Below are positions 33,316 to 43,032 of a DNA stretch of 45,335 bases, one piece after another. Under the pieces are notes generated by a model. The model made no database searches, was not told the DNA's origin, and saw only the letters and a list, made by a program, of their open reading frames with translations. The position numbers and the translations under genes are program-made. The stretch is from an uncultured Clostridia bacterium. GTDB taxonomy: Bacteria; Bacillota; Clostridia; TANB77; CAG-508. The stretch covers positions 1 to 45,335 of the forward strand of contig CAKPGM010000014.1 in NCBI GenBank assembly GCA_934154805.1, read 5' to 3'. The stretch's first letter is position 1. The number at the start of each line of letters is the position of its first letter.

Positions 33316-34077
33316 TTGGCTAAAGCAAATGGAATTGCAGAAAAACCGGCAAATGATATAAATGGAAATTTGGCAATTGATATAAAAGAAGACATACTAT
33401 TTGATTATCCAACAGGAGTAGAAAAGGTTAAAAAAGAGATAAAAACAAACAAGAAAATTTTATATAGAGTTACTAAAAGACTCATAGATATCATAGGAGC
33501 TGTGATAGGAATAATACTACTCATACCAACGACACTATTTATATATATAGCCAGAAAAATATTAAAAGAAGAACAAGGACCGTTATTTTATGAACAATTA
33601 AGATATGGTAAAAATGGAAAAATATTTAGACTATACAAATTCAGGTCGATGTGCATGAATGCAGACCAAAAGCTAAAAGAATATCTAGAAAACAATAAAG
33701 AGGCCAGAAACGAATTCGAAAAAACGCATAAACTACAAAAAGATCCAAGAATAACAAAACTTGGTAACTTTTTAAGAAAGACAAGCCTTGATGAACTTCC
33801 TCAGATGGTAAATATTTTAAAAGGGGATATGAGCTTTGTTGGACCAAGACCGGTTGTATCAGAAGAAGTAGAAGAATACGGAGAAAACAAAGAGAAGTTC
33901 CTGAGTGTAACACCAGGGCTTACAGGCTATTGGCAAGTGAACGGAAGAAGCAATACTACATATAAGGAAAGAATGTTTATGGAACTTTATTATGTGGAAA
34001 ATTGCTCGTTATGGCTGGATATAAAGATATTCTTTAAAACATTTATAACAGTATTCAAAAAAGAAGGAGCAGTATAA
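33316..34077 (+). CDS. Polyprenyl-phosphate sugar-1-phosphate transferase (initiating)
   Basis: This 253-aa protein starts with TTG after AGGGGGGA. It has one hydrophobic segment (about 60-82) and the bacterial sugar transferase domain: RLYKFRSM, PRITKLGNFLRKTSLDELPQ, GDMSFVGPRP and PGLTGYWQVNGRS. It transfers a sugar phosphate to undecaprenyl phosphate as the first step of repeat-unit synthesis. It is the short monotopic form like WcaJ's catalytic part. The donor sugar (glucose, galactose or another) cannot be told. Confidence 0.93.
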   Translation: MAKANGIAEKPANDINGNLAIDIKEDILFDYPTGVEKVKKEIKTNKKILYRVTKRLIDIIGAVIGIILLIPTTLFIYIARKILKEEQGPLFYEQLRYGKNGKIFRLYKFRSMCMNADQKLKEYLENNKEARNEFEKTHKLQKDPRITKLGNFLRKTSLDELPQMVNILKGDMSFVGPRPVVSEEVEEYGENKEKFLSVTPGLTGYWQVNGRSNTTYKERMFMELYYVENCSLWLDIKIFFKTFITVFKKEGAV

Positions 34078-34869
34078 TTGAAAGATATAAAAATAATTGT
34101 TGCAGCACATAAAAAATATCAAATGCCAGAAGATAAAATATATATTCCAATGCAAGTAGGAGCAGAAGGAAAAGAAAAAATAAAAGAATATATACAAGAT
34201 AACACAGGAAGCAATATATCCTCTAAAAATCCAAACTTTTGTGAATTAACAGGATTATATTGGGCGTGGAAAAATCTAAAAGCAGACTACATTGGACTAG
34301 TACATTATAGAAGATACTTTACAATGAAAAATAAAACATCCAAAACAGAAAAAGAAAAATTCAAAATAGTATTAAGCCAAAAAGAGACCGAAGAAAAACT
34401 ACAAAATATTGATGTCATACTACCTAAAAAAAGAATGTATTACATAGAAAATTTATACTCACATTATGCTCACACAATGTATGTAGAACCACTTGACGAA
34501 ACAAGAAAAATAATAGAAGAAAAATATCCAGAATATTTGGAAGAATTTGATAAATTACATAAAAGAACATCAGCACATATGTTTAATATGTTCATAATGA
34601 AAAAAGAAATATTGGATGAGTATTGTAATTGGCTTTTTGATATATTATTTGAATTAGAAAAAAGGACGGATGCGAGCAAATATGATGGATTTCATGCAAG
34701 GTTTTATGGAAGAATATCTGAACTTTTATTAGATGTTTGGATAAATAAAAATCAAATAAAATATGAAGAAGTAAAAGTAATGGATATGCAAAAAGTAAAT
34801 TGGCTCAAAAAAGGAACCAGTTTTCTAATGGCGAAATTTACAGGGAGAAAATATGGAAAGAGCTTTTGA
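34078..34869 (+). CDS. DUF4422 capsular polysaccharide glycosyltransferase-like protein
   Basis: This 263-aa protein has KIIVAAHKKY at the N-terminus, NFCELTGLYWAWKNL, DYIGLVHYRRYF, and FHARFYGRISELLLDVWI, the pattern of DUF4422 proteins found in capsule and O-antigen loci. Its start is TTG, 0 bp after the preceding stop, so translation is coupled. The family is treated as glycosyltransferase-like. It overlaps the next gene by 17 bp. Confidence 0.85.
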   Translation: MKDIKIIVAAHKKYQMPEDKIYIPMQVGAEGKEKIKEYIQDNTGSNISSKNPNFCELTGLYWAWKNLKADYIGLVHYRRYFTMKNKTSKTEKEKFKIVLSQKETEEKLQNIDVILPKKRMYYIENLYSHYAHTMYVEPLDETRKIIEEKYPEYLEEFDKLHKRTSAHMFNMFIMKKEILDEYCNWLFDILFELEKRTDASKYDGFHARFYGRISELLLDVWINKNQIKYEEVKVMDMQKVNWLKKGTSFLMAKFTGRKYGKSF

Positions 34870-35764
34870 AATGGAAAAAGAAGAGAAAGTAATTGCGATA
34901 GTTGTTACATATAATAGAAAAAAGTTATTAAGAGAGTGTATAAATGCACTAATTGACCAAGATTACGAAAATTGCGAGGTGCTAATTGTAGATAATGCCA
35001 GTACAGATGGAACGAAAGATTACATTGAAGAAGAGATGAAAAATAAAAGAGTTCACTATGTAAATACTGGAAGTAACCTAGGTGGAGCTGGTGGATTTAA
35101 TTTTGGAATTAAAGAAGCTTACAAAATAGGCTTTGACTTTATATGGCTAATGGATGATGATTGTATTGTACATAAAGATTCGCTGACAGAGCTTATAAAA
35201 GCAGACAAACATTTGGAAGGAAAATATGGCTTTTTATCAAGCAAAGTATTGTGGAAAGATAATACAATTTGCAAGATGAACATACAAAAGAGAAAATTTT
35301 CAAAGTGGCTTAGAGATTTTGAGACAAATATGCAAGAGATTGCTATGGCTTCTTTTGTTTCTTTATTTATAAAAAAACCGATTGTTGAAGAGATGGGACT
35401 TCCAATAAAAGAATTCTTTATATGGACAGATGACTGGGAATATACAAGGAGAATATCAAGAAAGTATAAATGCTATTATATATCAACTAGCATAGTGACA
35501 CATAAATCTAATCAAAATGTGGGGGCAAGTATTGCAACGGTTGACGACAGACTTGAAAGATTTAAATATTTATATAGAAATGATGTGGTATTATATAGAG
35601 GAGAAGGAATAAAAGGATGGCTATTACTATATATTCGTCTAATAATACACAAAATTAGAGTATTGAAATCAGATAAACTGGACAAAAAGTATAGAATCAA
35701 GATGATAAATGAAGCGGTAAAAGAGGGCAAAAAGTTTAATCCAGAGATTGAGTATGTAAAATAA
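34853..35764 (+). CDS. GT2 glycosyltransferase
   Basis: This 303-aa protein has VVTYNRKKLLRECINAL, the VDNASTDGT loop, NLGGAGGFNFGIKEA, the metal-binding LMDDDC and a later WTDDWEYTRR. The AGG-F and W-D-DWE pattern is like galactofuranosyl- and rhamnosyl-type GT2 enzymes. With a UDP-galactopyranose mutase in the same operon, galactofuranose is a plausible donor. AGGGAG before ATG 34853 supports the overlapping start. Confidence 0.88.
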   Translation: MERAFEMEKEEKVIAIVVTYNRKKLLRECINALIDQDYENCEVLIVDNASTDGTKDYIEEEMKNKRVHYVNTGSNLGGAGGFNFGIKEAYKIGFDFIWLMDDDCIVHKDSLTELIKADKHLEGKYGFLSSKVLWKDNTICKMNIQKRKFSKWLRDFETNMQEIAMASFVSLFIKKPIVEEMGLPIKEFFIWTDDWEYTRRISRKYKCYYISTSIVTHKSNQNVGASIATVDDRLERFKYLYRNDVVLYRGEGIKGWLLLYIRLIIHKIRVLKSDKLDKKYRIKMINEAVKEGKKFNPEIEYVK

Positions 35765-35777
35765 GGAGAAATGCATT

Positions 35778-36887
35778 ATGAAGATATTACAGATATTTGG
35801 AGAGCCGATTGCGAATGGTGGAGAAGAGAGCTTTGTTATGAACATGTATGAATGCATTGACAAAGAGAAATTTCAATTTGATTTATTTACTCCGTATTAT
35901 TGTGAAAACGTAAATACAAAAAAGAAGATTGAAAGTTATGGTGGTAAAGTAATTGTTAGAAATAAGAGATTTAATTCTAAATTAAGAAAACTGTATTTTA
36001 TGAGAGAATTAAAAAAATTTTTAGATACTAATAAATATGATGTAGTGCATATAAACTCTGGAAGTACCATAATGCTTGCTTCTGGCGCTAAAATAGCCAA
36101 AAAAAGTGGTGTAAAAAAAGTTATTGTTCATTCGCATTGTGCATCTAAAATAAATATGAAGACAAAGATGCTAAAGAAATTCTGTGAAATTCTTTTCACA
36201 CATAATACCGATGAATATCTGGCTTGCTCTTCGATTGCAGCTGAATGTAAATTCCCTAAAAGTATATGTGAGCAAAAAGAGTATAAAGTTATAAAAAATG
36301 GGATTCAACTGAAAGAATTTCAATATAGTGAAGAAACAAGAAATGAGTATAGAAAACTTTTAAAATGTGAGAAGTCTTTTGTTATGGGAAATGTAGGAAG
36401 AATGGGATTTGAGAAGAATCAAATGTTCTTATTAGATATTTTAGAAGAAATATTGAAAACAGAGATTGATGCAAAACTTATAATTGTTGGAAACGGAGAA
36501 CTAAAAGAAAGAATTGACGAAAAAATAAAAGAAAGAGGCTTAGAAAACAATGTTATATTGCTTAGTGATAGGAGTGATGTAAATAAAATATTACAGGCAA
36601 TGGATATTTTTGTCTTTCCTTCTTTATATGAAGGATTAGGGATTGCAGCAATAGAATCTCAAGCAGCAGGATTGCATACTATTTGCTCCGAAAATATTCC
36701 TGATGAGGCTAAAGTGACAGATTTATTAGAAAAAATTGAATTAAATAAAGGTGCTGTTGATTGGGCAAAAGAAATATTAAAGTATAAGGAAGCAAAAAGA
36801 AATATAGATGAAATTGCGTTGATTGAAAAAAAAGGATATAATGCGATTGAATCAGCGAGAATATTAGAAAAAATATATGAAAATTAG
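35778..36887 (+). CDS. GT4 glycosyltransferase
   Basis: This 369-aa GT-B fold enzyme has the N-terminal GGEESFVMNM loop. NVGRMGFEKNQMFLLDI starts the C-terminal domain, and FVFPSLYEGLGIAAIESQAAGL carries the EX7E motif of family 4 retaining enzymes. It adds a sugar to the lipid-linked repeat unit at the cytoplasmic face. Donor and acceptor are unknown. A spaced AAGGAG precedes the start. Confidence 0.92.
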   Translation: MKILQIFGEPIANGGEESFVMNMYECIDKEKFQFDLFTPYYCENVNTKKKIESYGGKVIVRNKRFNSKLRKLYFMRELKKFLDTNKYDVVHINSGSTIMLASGAKIAKKSGVKKVIVHSHCASKINMKTKMLKKFCEILFTHNTDEYLACSSIAAECKFPKSICEQKEYKVIKNGIQLKEFQYSEETRNEYRKLLKCEKSFVMGNVGRMGFEKNQMFLLDILEEILKTEIDAKLIIVGNGELKERIDEKIKERGLENNVILLSDRSDVNKILQAMDIFVFPSLYEGLGIAAIESQAAGLHTICSENIPDEAKVTDLLEKIELNKGAVDWAKEILKYKEAKRNIDEIALIEKKGYNAIESARILEKIYEN

Positions 36888-36899
36888 AAGGAGTTTTTA

Positions 36900-39221
36900 A
36901 TGAACATAGTAATAAAAAAAATAATAAACTTTATGCAAGAACATTACAATATATTTATGTATGTGTCTTTCTTTGTAATTTTCTTTTATCCATTTAATAT
37001 TTCATTAAAAGACTATGTGTATAAAAATGATTTTATACTATTTATTCTAATGGTAATTAGTTTATTAATTATATTTATAGAACATTTTTATGAAATTAAG
37101 AAAAGCATACGATATATTTCTAGCACAGCAATAACAACTTTGCTCGTGTTAGGTATAATGATTATAGTAAGAAATGGCGACATTTTTAATTTGCATTTTG
37201 GGATGCCTTTTTTTACAATATATTCAATCATTCTTGTATGTATACTTGCTTCATCAAAAAAATGGTATAAAATTGCGTTAAATGTAATGTTAATGTTTGT
37301 AATGGAACATGTAATAGCAACTATTATTTCGTTTTTATTCCCACAATTTTATTTAAATGAAATAATGCCATTATTTTCGGATTTTAATAAGGAACTAATG
37401 TATCAATTTGAACATAATCAAATAGCTGGACTAACTCAACATTATAGTACAAATGCGGCATATTTATTAATTGGTGCCATTATAGAAGTATTTTATTTAA
37501 AGATAGACTTCAAACAAAATAGAAAAAAAAGTTTATTTAATATATTCTTTATGGTTACAACATTATTAGCTTTGCTACTAACTGGAAAAAGAACTCAGAT
37601 TTTTGGTGGACTTTTATCGATTATAGTTATATATGGTATTATTAATAGAGGAAGTTTAAAGAAACAAGCAAAAAAAATATTATTAGGAAGCATAATAACG
37701 ATAACTTTTATTGGAGTTTTATCAATATTTATTCCAGAGATTTCTGGACCAATAACAAGAACTATAGAATCGATAGAGAAGAAAGATCTTTTAGCATCGA
37801 GAAGACCAATGTATGAATTAGCTATAGAAAATTCCAAACAAAATAAATTGTTTGGAAGTGGATGGGGAACATATAAGTATTTATATAATACAAGTATGGC
37901 GTTAAAAGAAAGAGATTATATGGATGCACATAATATATATTTGCAAATGTTATGTGAGATAGGAATTGTAGGTACTGGAATAATATTAGGATTAATATTA
38001 TATGCAATGTATAGGGGAATAACAATAAAAGCATCAGATGAGGATGAAAAATATATATCAATATATTTGACTTATCAACTATACATTTTGATTGAGGGAT
38101 TTGTTGGAAATGCCTTTTATGATGTACAGGTTTTAATTCCATATATGATATTTACTGCTCTTTTAATAAGCTGCATTAATATTCAAAACCGTGGGAAGGA
38201 AGAAAGATTAAAAATGGAAAAAAGCGTTAAGAATAAGATATTGTCAGTTAGTGTTGCTGCTTACAATATAGAAAATATGATAAGACAAAATATTGAGTCA
38301 TTTATAAATTCAGAAGTAAGAGATGATATAGAAGTAATAGTAACTGATGATGGCTCAAAAGATAAAACTGCTGATATTATAAAGGAATATGCAGACAAAT
38401 ATCCTGATACTATAAAACTAATAAAGCAAAAAAACCAAGGACCAGGATCAACGGTCAATAGTGGGATAAGTAATGCAACTGGAAAATATTTTAAAATGGT
38501 AGATGGTGATGATTGGGTAGAGACGGAAAATTTAAAAAGATTCATTGAAGAACTAAAGAAAACAGATGCAGACATGATTTTGACCAATTATGAGATATAT
38601 GATAACAAGCAAGAGAAAATTATAGAAACAGTTAAAGCAAAAATTCCAGAGAATGAGATATTCAAGATGGAGGATGTTGGTTCGAAACTAAATATACAAA
38701 TGCATAATGTTACATATAAAACACAAATATTAAAAGATCATAATATTAGACTGGATAAAGGATTCTATACTGATATGGAATATCTACTTTTACCAATGTT
38801 ATATGTAAATACAGTTAAATATATTGATATAAATATATATGTATATAGAATTGCGCAAAGCCAACAAAGTGTAAGCATACCAAGTATGCAGAAGAATATA
38901 GCAATGCATAAACAGGTTCTAGATAGGTTAGTTGAGTTTTATGTACAAAACATAGACAACCTAAAATATGGAACAAAAAAATATGTATGTAAGTCAATTG
39001 CTAACATGGCAGATGTTCAGTTAGGTACTTTACTTACTTTTGAACAATCTGATGAAAATAAGAAAAAAATAGTTGATTTTAATAAACAATTAAGAGAAAA
39101 AAGTAAAGATATATATAATATATATAAAAAGTCAAAGAAATGTAAAGTTTTATTATATAGCAGATATATGTTATATAATCAATTATCAAAAAAATATATA
39201 GAGAAATTGAATAGAAAGTAA
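36900..39221 (+). CDS. Polysaccharide polymerase (Wzy/O-antigen ligase-like) fused to GT2
   Basis: Residues 1 to about 430 form a multi-span membrane protein of the Wzy/WaaL class, with about ten spans and a large loop. The loop holds GRT-like LTGKRTQIFGG and SRRPMYELAIENSKQNKLFGSGWGTY, then MDAHNIYLQMLCEIGIVG. Residues of about 440-773 are a GT2 domain with LSVSVAAYNIENMIRQNIES, VTDDGSKDKT and MVDGDDW. The join is at about RGKEERLKMEKSVKNKI. Polymerase and glycosyltransferase are usually separate proteins, so this is an uncommon fusion. No stop, frameshift or start is seen at the join. Confidence 0.85.
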   Translation: MNIVIKKIINFMQEHYNIFMYVSFFVIFFYPFNISLKDYVYKNDFILFILMVISLLIIFIEHFYEIKKSIRYISSTAITTLLVLGIMIIVRNGDIFNLHFGMPFFTIYSIILVCILASSKKWYKIALNVMLMFVMEHVIATIISFLFPQFYLNEIMPLFSDFNKELMYQFEHNQIAGLTQHYSTNAAYLLIGAIIEVFYLKIDFKQNRKKSLFNIFFMVTTLLALLLTGKRTQIFGGLLSIIVIYGIINRGSLKKQAKKILLGSIITITFIGVLSIFIPEISGPITRTIESIEKKDLLASRRPMYELAIENSKQNKLFGSGWGTYKYLYNTSMALKERDYMDAHNIYLQMLCEIGIVGTGIILGLILYAMYRGITIKASDEDEKYISIYLTYQLYILIEGFVGNAFYDVQVLIPYMIFTALLISCINIQNRGKEERLKMEKSVKNKILSVSVAAYNIENMIRQNIESFINSEVRDDIEVIVTDDGSKDKTADIIKEYADKYPDTIKLIKQKNQGPGSTVNSGISNATGKYFKMVDGDDWVETENLKRFIEELKKTDADMILTNYEIYDNKQEKIIETVKAKIPENEIFKMEDVGSKLNIQMHNVTYKTQILKDHNIRLDKGFYTDMEYLLLPMLYVNTVKYIDINIYVYRIAQSQQSVSIPSMQKNIAMHKQVLDRLVEFYVQNIDNLKYGTKKYVCKSIANMADVQLGTLLTFEQSDENKKKIVDFNKQLREKSKDIYNIYKKSKKCKVLLYSRYMLYNQLSKKYIEKLNRK

Positions 39222-39227
39222 AACATA

Positions 39228-40652
39228 ATGAAAAAATCGATAACTAAAAATTATATTTATAACTTAACTTATCAAATATTAATATTAATTTTACCACTAA
39301 TAACAACACCATATATATCAAGAGTACTTGGTGCTGAGAGTATTGGTATATACAGCTATACATTATCAATATCTGCATATTTTATATTATTTGGATCTCT
39401 TGGAGTCGCTTTATATGGGCAAAGAGAAATAGCATACAATCAAGAAAATAAAAAGAAATATACAACGATATTCTGGGAAATTATAATATTTAGAACAATA
39501 ACGATGGCAATATCAATGTTTATATTTTACATTGCCTTTGTAAATGGTTCACAATATCAAATGTATTATAAGATTCTCTTACTTGAATTGCTAGGAAATT
39601 GCATAGATATAAGTTGGTTCTTTCAGGGAATGGAAGAATTTAAGAAAACAGTTTTGAGAAATATAGTTGTAAAACTCATTAGCGTAATATTAATATTTTG
39701 TTTAGTTAAATGTCAGGCAGATTTATACATATATTTCTGGATTTATGTATTATCAATATTGATAGGAAATGGATCGCTATGGTTATACCTACCCAAATAT
39801 TTAGATAAAGTAAAATTAAGGGACTTGCATATAGCAAGACATATTAAACCAACACTAGGATTATTTGTACCACAAATAGCAGTGCAAGTATATACAGTGT
39901 TGGATAGAACAATGATAGGAACAATTATTACTGATAAATCAGAAGTAGGTTTTTATGATCAAAGCCAAAAAATTATAAAAGTAATCTTGGCTATTATTAC
40001 ATCTTTAGGAACAGTAATGCTCCCAAGAGTGGCAAATACTTTTGCGAGTGGAGATAAAAAGAAAGTCAATGAATATATGCAAAAATCATTTAATATAGTA
40101 TTCTTGCTAGCATTTCCAATGATATTTGGAGTTATAGCTGTATCAAAGGCTTTTGTACCAATATTCTTTGGACCAGGATATGAGAAAGTTTCTATACTTA
40201 TGAATGTAATTAGTCCTATAATTTTACTAATAGGATTAAGCAATGTTACAGGTACGCAATACTTACTACCAACTAAAAGACAAAGAGAATTTACTATTTC
40301 TGTTGTTATAGGAGCCGTTGTAAACTTTTTTATGAACTTATTATTAATAAGAAGGTTTGGAGCAATAGGAGCTTCTATAGGCACAGTAGTTGCAGAATTC
40401 AGCGTAACAGCAGTTCAGGCATATTTTGTTAGAAAAGACTTTAATTTACTGAAAATAATAAAACTATCTAAAAACTACTTAATATCTAGCGTTATAATGT
40501 TTATAATATGTAGCCTTGTAGGATATATAAAAATAAAAGGTTCGGCAACACTGATTATACAAGTATTCGCAGGAGTGATGACATACGGAATATGTATGAT
40601 TGCTTTAAAAGATGAATTTGTTTATGGAATTTTGAAGAAAATGAAACATTAA
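39228..40652 (+). CDS. Polysaccharide flippase (Wzx/MOP superfamily)
   Basis: This 474-aa protein has about 12-14 membrane spans. It starts with a basic end and YNLTYQILILILPLITTPYISRVLG, the typical opening of Gram-positive repeat-unit flippases, followed by GIYSYT. It moves the lipid-linked repeat unit across the membrane to the polymerase encoded just upstream (6 bp gap). Confidence 0.93.
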   Translation: MKKSITKNYIYNLTYQILILILPLITTPYISRVLGAESIGIYSYTLSISAYFILFGSLGVALYGQREIAYNQENKKKYTTIFWEIIIFRTITMAISMFIFYIAFVNGSQYQMYYKILLLELLGNCIDISWFFQGMEEFKKTVLRNIVVKLISVILIFCLVKCQADLYIYFWIYVLSILIGNGSLWLYLPKYLDKVKLRDLHIARHIKPTLGLFVPQIAVQVYTVLDRTMIGTIITDKSEVGFYDQSQKIIKVILAIITSLGTVMLPRVANTFASGDKKKVNEYMQKSFNIVFLLAFPMIFGVIAVSKAFVPIFFGPGYEKVSILMNVISPIILLIGLSNVTGTQYLLPTKRQREFTISVVIGAVVNFFMNLLLIRRFGAIGASIGTVVAEFSVTAVQAYFVRKDFNLLKIIKLSKNYLISSVIMFIICSLVGYIKIKGSATLIIQVFAGVMTYGICMIALKDEFVYGILKKMKH

Positions 40653-40685
40653 CAAAATACGAAGGAACTATAAATAAGGGGAAAA

Positions 40686-41741
40686 ATGGAGAAAACATTA
40701 AACATCAAAAGTAATAGAGTTGTATATTTTGATGTCCTAAACATATTAGCAATAATTGCTGTTGTAGCATTACATATGAATGGTATTGTACATTTAAATC
40801 CAACTATTAGAGCATGGAATACTAGTTTGATTATTGAATGTATAATGTATTGGGCTGTACCAGTCTTTATGATGATATCTGGTGCCACATTAATGAATTA
40901 TAGGGAAAAATATGATACTAAGACTTTCTTTAGAAAAAGATTTATAAAGGTTCTTGTTCCTTTTATATTCTGGGCTATATTCATGTTCGCTTGGTTAATT
41001 GCCACGGGAAAACTAAATCTTAGTGAATATAATGGAATAAAAGATTGGTTAAATGCTTTCTTTAGCAATAAAGAACAGTCTATATATTATTTTATGTTTG
41101 AAATATTAGGTGTATATCTTACAATGCCATTGATATCATTATTAACAAAGAAAGAATATAGAAAGACATTATGGTTTATAGTTGTTTTATACTTTATCTT
41201 TAATGGTTTAATACCCAATATATTAGGTATATTTGAAATTTACTGGAACGAAGCTTTTGCAATAAGAATTAATGGGTATTTGATATATGTAATTTTGGGG
41301 TATTTATTATCGACAGAGGAATTGAGTAAAAAACAAAGGATAGGAATCTATATTGGAGCATGTATAGGATTAGTTTATAGATATATTACAACATTTATAT
41401 TAAGTAAAAATGCAGGTGATGTTATAAAGCTAAGTTGGGGATATTTTTCATGGCATTGTATATTGCTTTCTTGTGCTGTTTTTATATTTATTAAGAACCT
41501 AAATTTAGATACGAAAATAAAAAGTTGTAAGATTAGAGAGTGGCTGAAAAATATCTCTGGATGTAGTTTTGGCATATATTTAATACATATGCTTGTAAAA
41601 TACTATGTAACGCAAATATCTGGTTGGAATGAGTATTCCTGGACATACAGGACTATTGGAATCTTAGTCATATACTTGATAAGCTTAGGAATTGTTTTAA
41701 TTTTGAAAAAAATACCGATAATAAAAAAGGTAGTGCCATAA
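40686..41741 (+). CDS. Membrane acyltransferase 3 family protein
   Basis: This 351-aa protein has about ten spans. It starts YFDVLNILAIIAVVALHMNGI, with the conserved His in the first span, then a PVFMMISGATLM region and RFIKVLVPFIFW. The family transfers acetyl or succinyl groups to extracellular polysaccharides. Placed between the flippase and the mutase, it probably O-acylates the capsule. Confidence 0.9.
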   Translation: MEKTLNIKSNRVVYFDVLNILAIIAVVALHMNGIVHLNPTIRAWNTSLIIECIMYWAVPVFMMISGATLMNYREKYDTKTFFRKRFIKVLVPFIFWAIFMFAWLIATGKLNLSEYNGIKDWLNAFFSNKEQSIYYFMFEILGVYLTMPLISLLTKKEYRKTLWFIVVLYFIFNGLIPNILGIFEIYWNEAFAIRINGYLIYVILGYLLSTEELSKKQRIGIYIGACIGLVYRYITTFILSKNAGDVIKLSWGYFSWHCILLSCAVFIFIKNLNLDTKIKSCKIREWLKNISGCSFGIYLIHMLVKYYVTQISGWNEYSWTYRTIGILVIYLISLGIVLILKKIPIIKKVVP

Positions 41742-41777
41742 CTGTAAAAATATATACCTAATGAGAGGAGTAAATTT

Positions 41778-42902
41778 ATGAAATATGATTATTTAATTGT
41801 AGGCGCTGGCCTATTTGGTTCAATATTTGCTTATGAAGCAAATAAAAAAGGAAAGAAAGTATTAGTAATAGATAAACGTTCACATATAGCAGGAAACATC
41901 TATACAGAAAACGAAGATGGTATTAATGTGCATAAATATGGTGCACACATTTTCCATACAAGCAATAAGAAAGCATGGGAGTACATAAATCAATTTGCAG
42001 AATTTAATAGATATACAAATTCACCAGTAGCATGTTATAAAAATGAACTTTATAATATGCCGTTCAATATGAATACATTTAATAAGTTATGGGGAGTTGT
42101 GACACCAGCAGAAGCACAAGAAAAAATAGAGCAAGAGAAAAAAGAAGCGGGAATAGTAGAACCTAAAAATTTAGAAGAACAAGCAATTTCATTAGTCGGC
42201 AAAACTATTTATGAAAAACTTGTAAAAGGCTATACAGAAAAACAATGGGGAAGAAAGTGCACAGAACTTCCAAGTTTTATTATTAAACGTTTACCTGTTA
42301 GATTTATATATGACAACAATTACTTCAATGACAAATACCAAGGAATTCCAATTGGTGGGTATACTCAAATAATAGAAAAGATGCTCGACGGAATAGAAGT
42401 AAAACTAAACTATGATTATTTTGATCATAAACAAGAGTTAAACGAAGTAGCAGAAAAAATAATATTTACAGGTCCGATAGACAAATATTATAATTATCAG
42501 TTTGGGGAACTAGAATACAGAAGCTTAAGATTTGAAGAAGAAGAATTAAATACTCAAAATTATCAAGGAAATGCAGTTGTAAATTACACAGAATATGAAA
42601 TTCCATATACTAGAATAATAGAACATAAGCATTTTGAGTATGCAAAAAGTTTAGGACAAGAAGACACAATACCAAAAACAATAATAACTAGAGAATATCC
42701 AGATAGCTGGAATAAGGAAAAAGAAGCGTATTACCCAATAAATAATGACAAAAATAATGAACTTTATCAGAAATATGCAGAATTAGCAAGCAAAGATAAT
42801 AAAGTGATATTTGGTGGAAGGTTAGGAATGTACAAATATTATGATATGGACAAAATTATATTAGAAGCTTTACAATGCGCAGAAAAAGAAATAAAGATAT
42901 AA
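41778..42902 (+). CDS. glf: UDP-galactopyranose mutase
   Basis: This 374-aa FAD protein starts YDYLIVGAGLFGSIFAYEA, with the dinucleotide loop and then VIDKRSHIAGNIYTE. It also has KYGAHIFHT and GYTEKQWGRKCTELP, and ends with GGRLGMYKYYDMD. All are Glf hallmarks. It makes UDP-galactofuranose, so the capsule very likely contains galactofuranose. It is the last gene of the operon; the terminator stem overlaps its final codons. Confidence 0.96.
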   Translation: MKYDYLIVGAGLFGSIFAYEANKKGKKVLVIDKRSHIAGNIYTENEDGINVHKYGAHIFHTSNKKAWEYINQFAEFNRYTNSPVACYKNELYNMPFNMNTFNKLWGVVTPAEAQEKIEQEKKEAGIVEPKNLEEQAISLVGKTIYEKLVKGYTEKQWGRKCTELPSFIIKRLPVRFIYDNNYFNDKYQGIPIGGYTQIIEKMLDGIEVKLNYDYFDHKQELNEVAEKIIFTGPIDKYYNYQFGELEYRSLRFEEEELNTQNYQGNAVVNYTEYEIPYTRIIEHKHFEYAKSLGQEDTIPKTIITREYPDSWNKEKEAYYPINNDKNNELYQKYAELASKDNKVIFGGRLGMYKYYDMDKIILEALQCAEKEIKI

Positions 42903-42928
42903 CCTTAAAAAAGTTATATCTTTATTTT
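42893..42928 (+). terminator. Terminator of the capsule operon
   Basis: AAAGATATAAC (42893-42903) pairs with GTTATATCTTT (42913-42923), followed by ATTTTTA. The 5' arm covers the glf stop codon. Confidence 0.88.
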
Positions 42929-42938
42929 TAAAAAACTA

Positions 42939-42968
42939 TTGCATTTTTAGTATAATAAAATATATAAT
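42939..42968 (+). promoter_or_regulatory. Promoter of glmM
   Basis: TTGCAT (42939-42944), an 18-bp spacer and TATAAT (42963-42968). Other AT-rich -10 candidates overlap it. Confidence 0.55.
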
Positions 42969-43032
42969 ATAATAAGTAAAGATCATAGATTTTTTTATCT
43001 AAATACAAAAAAGAATAGGAAGTTATGCAAAT

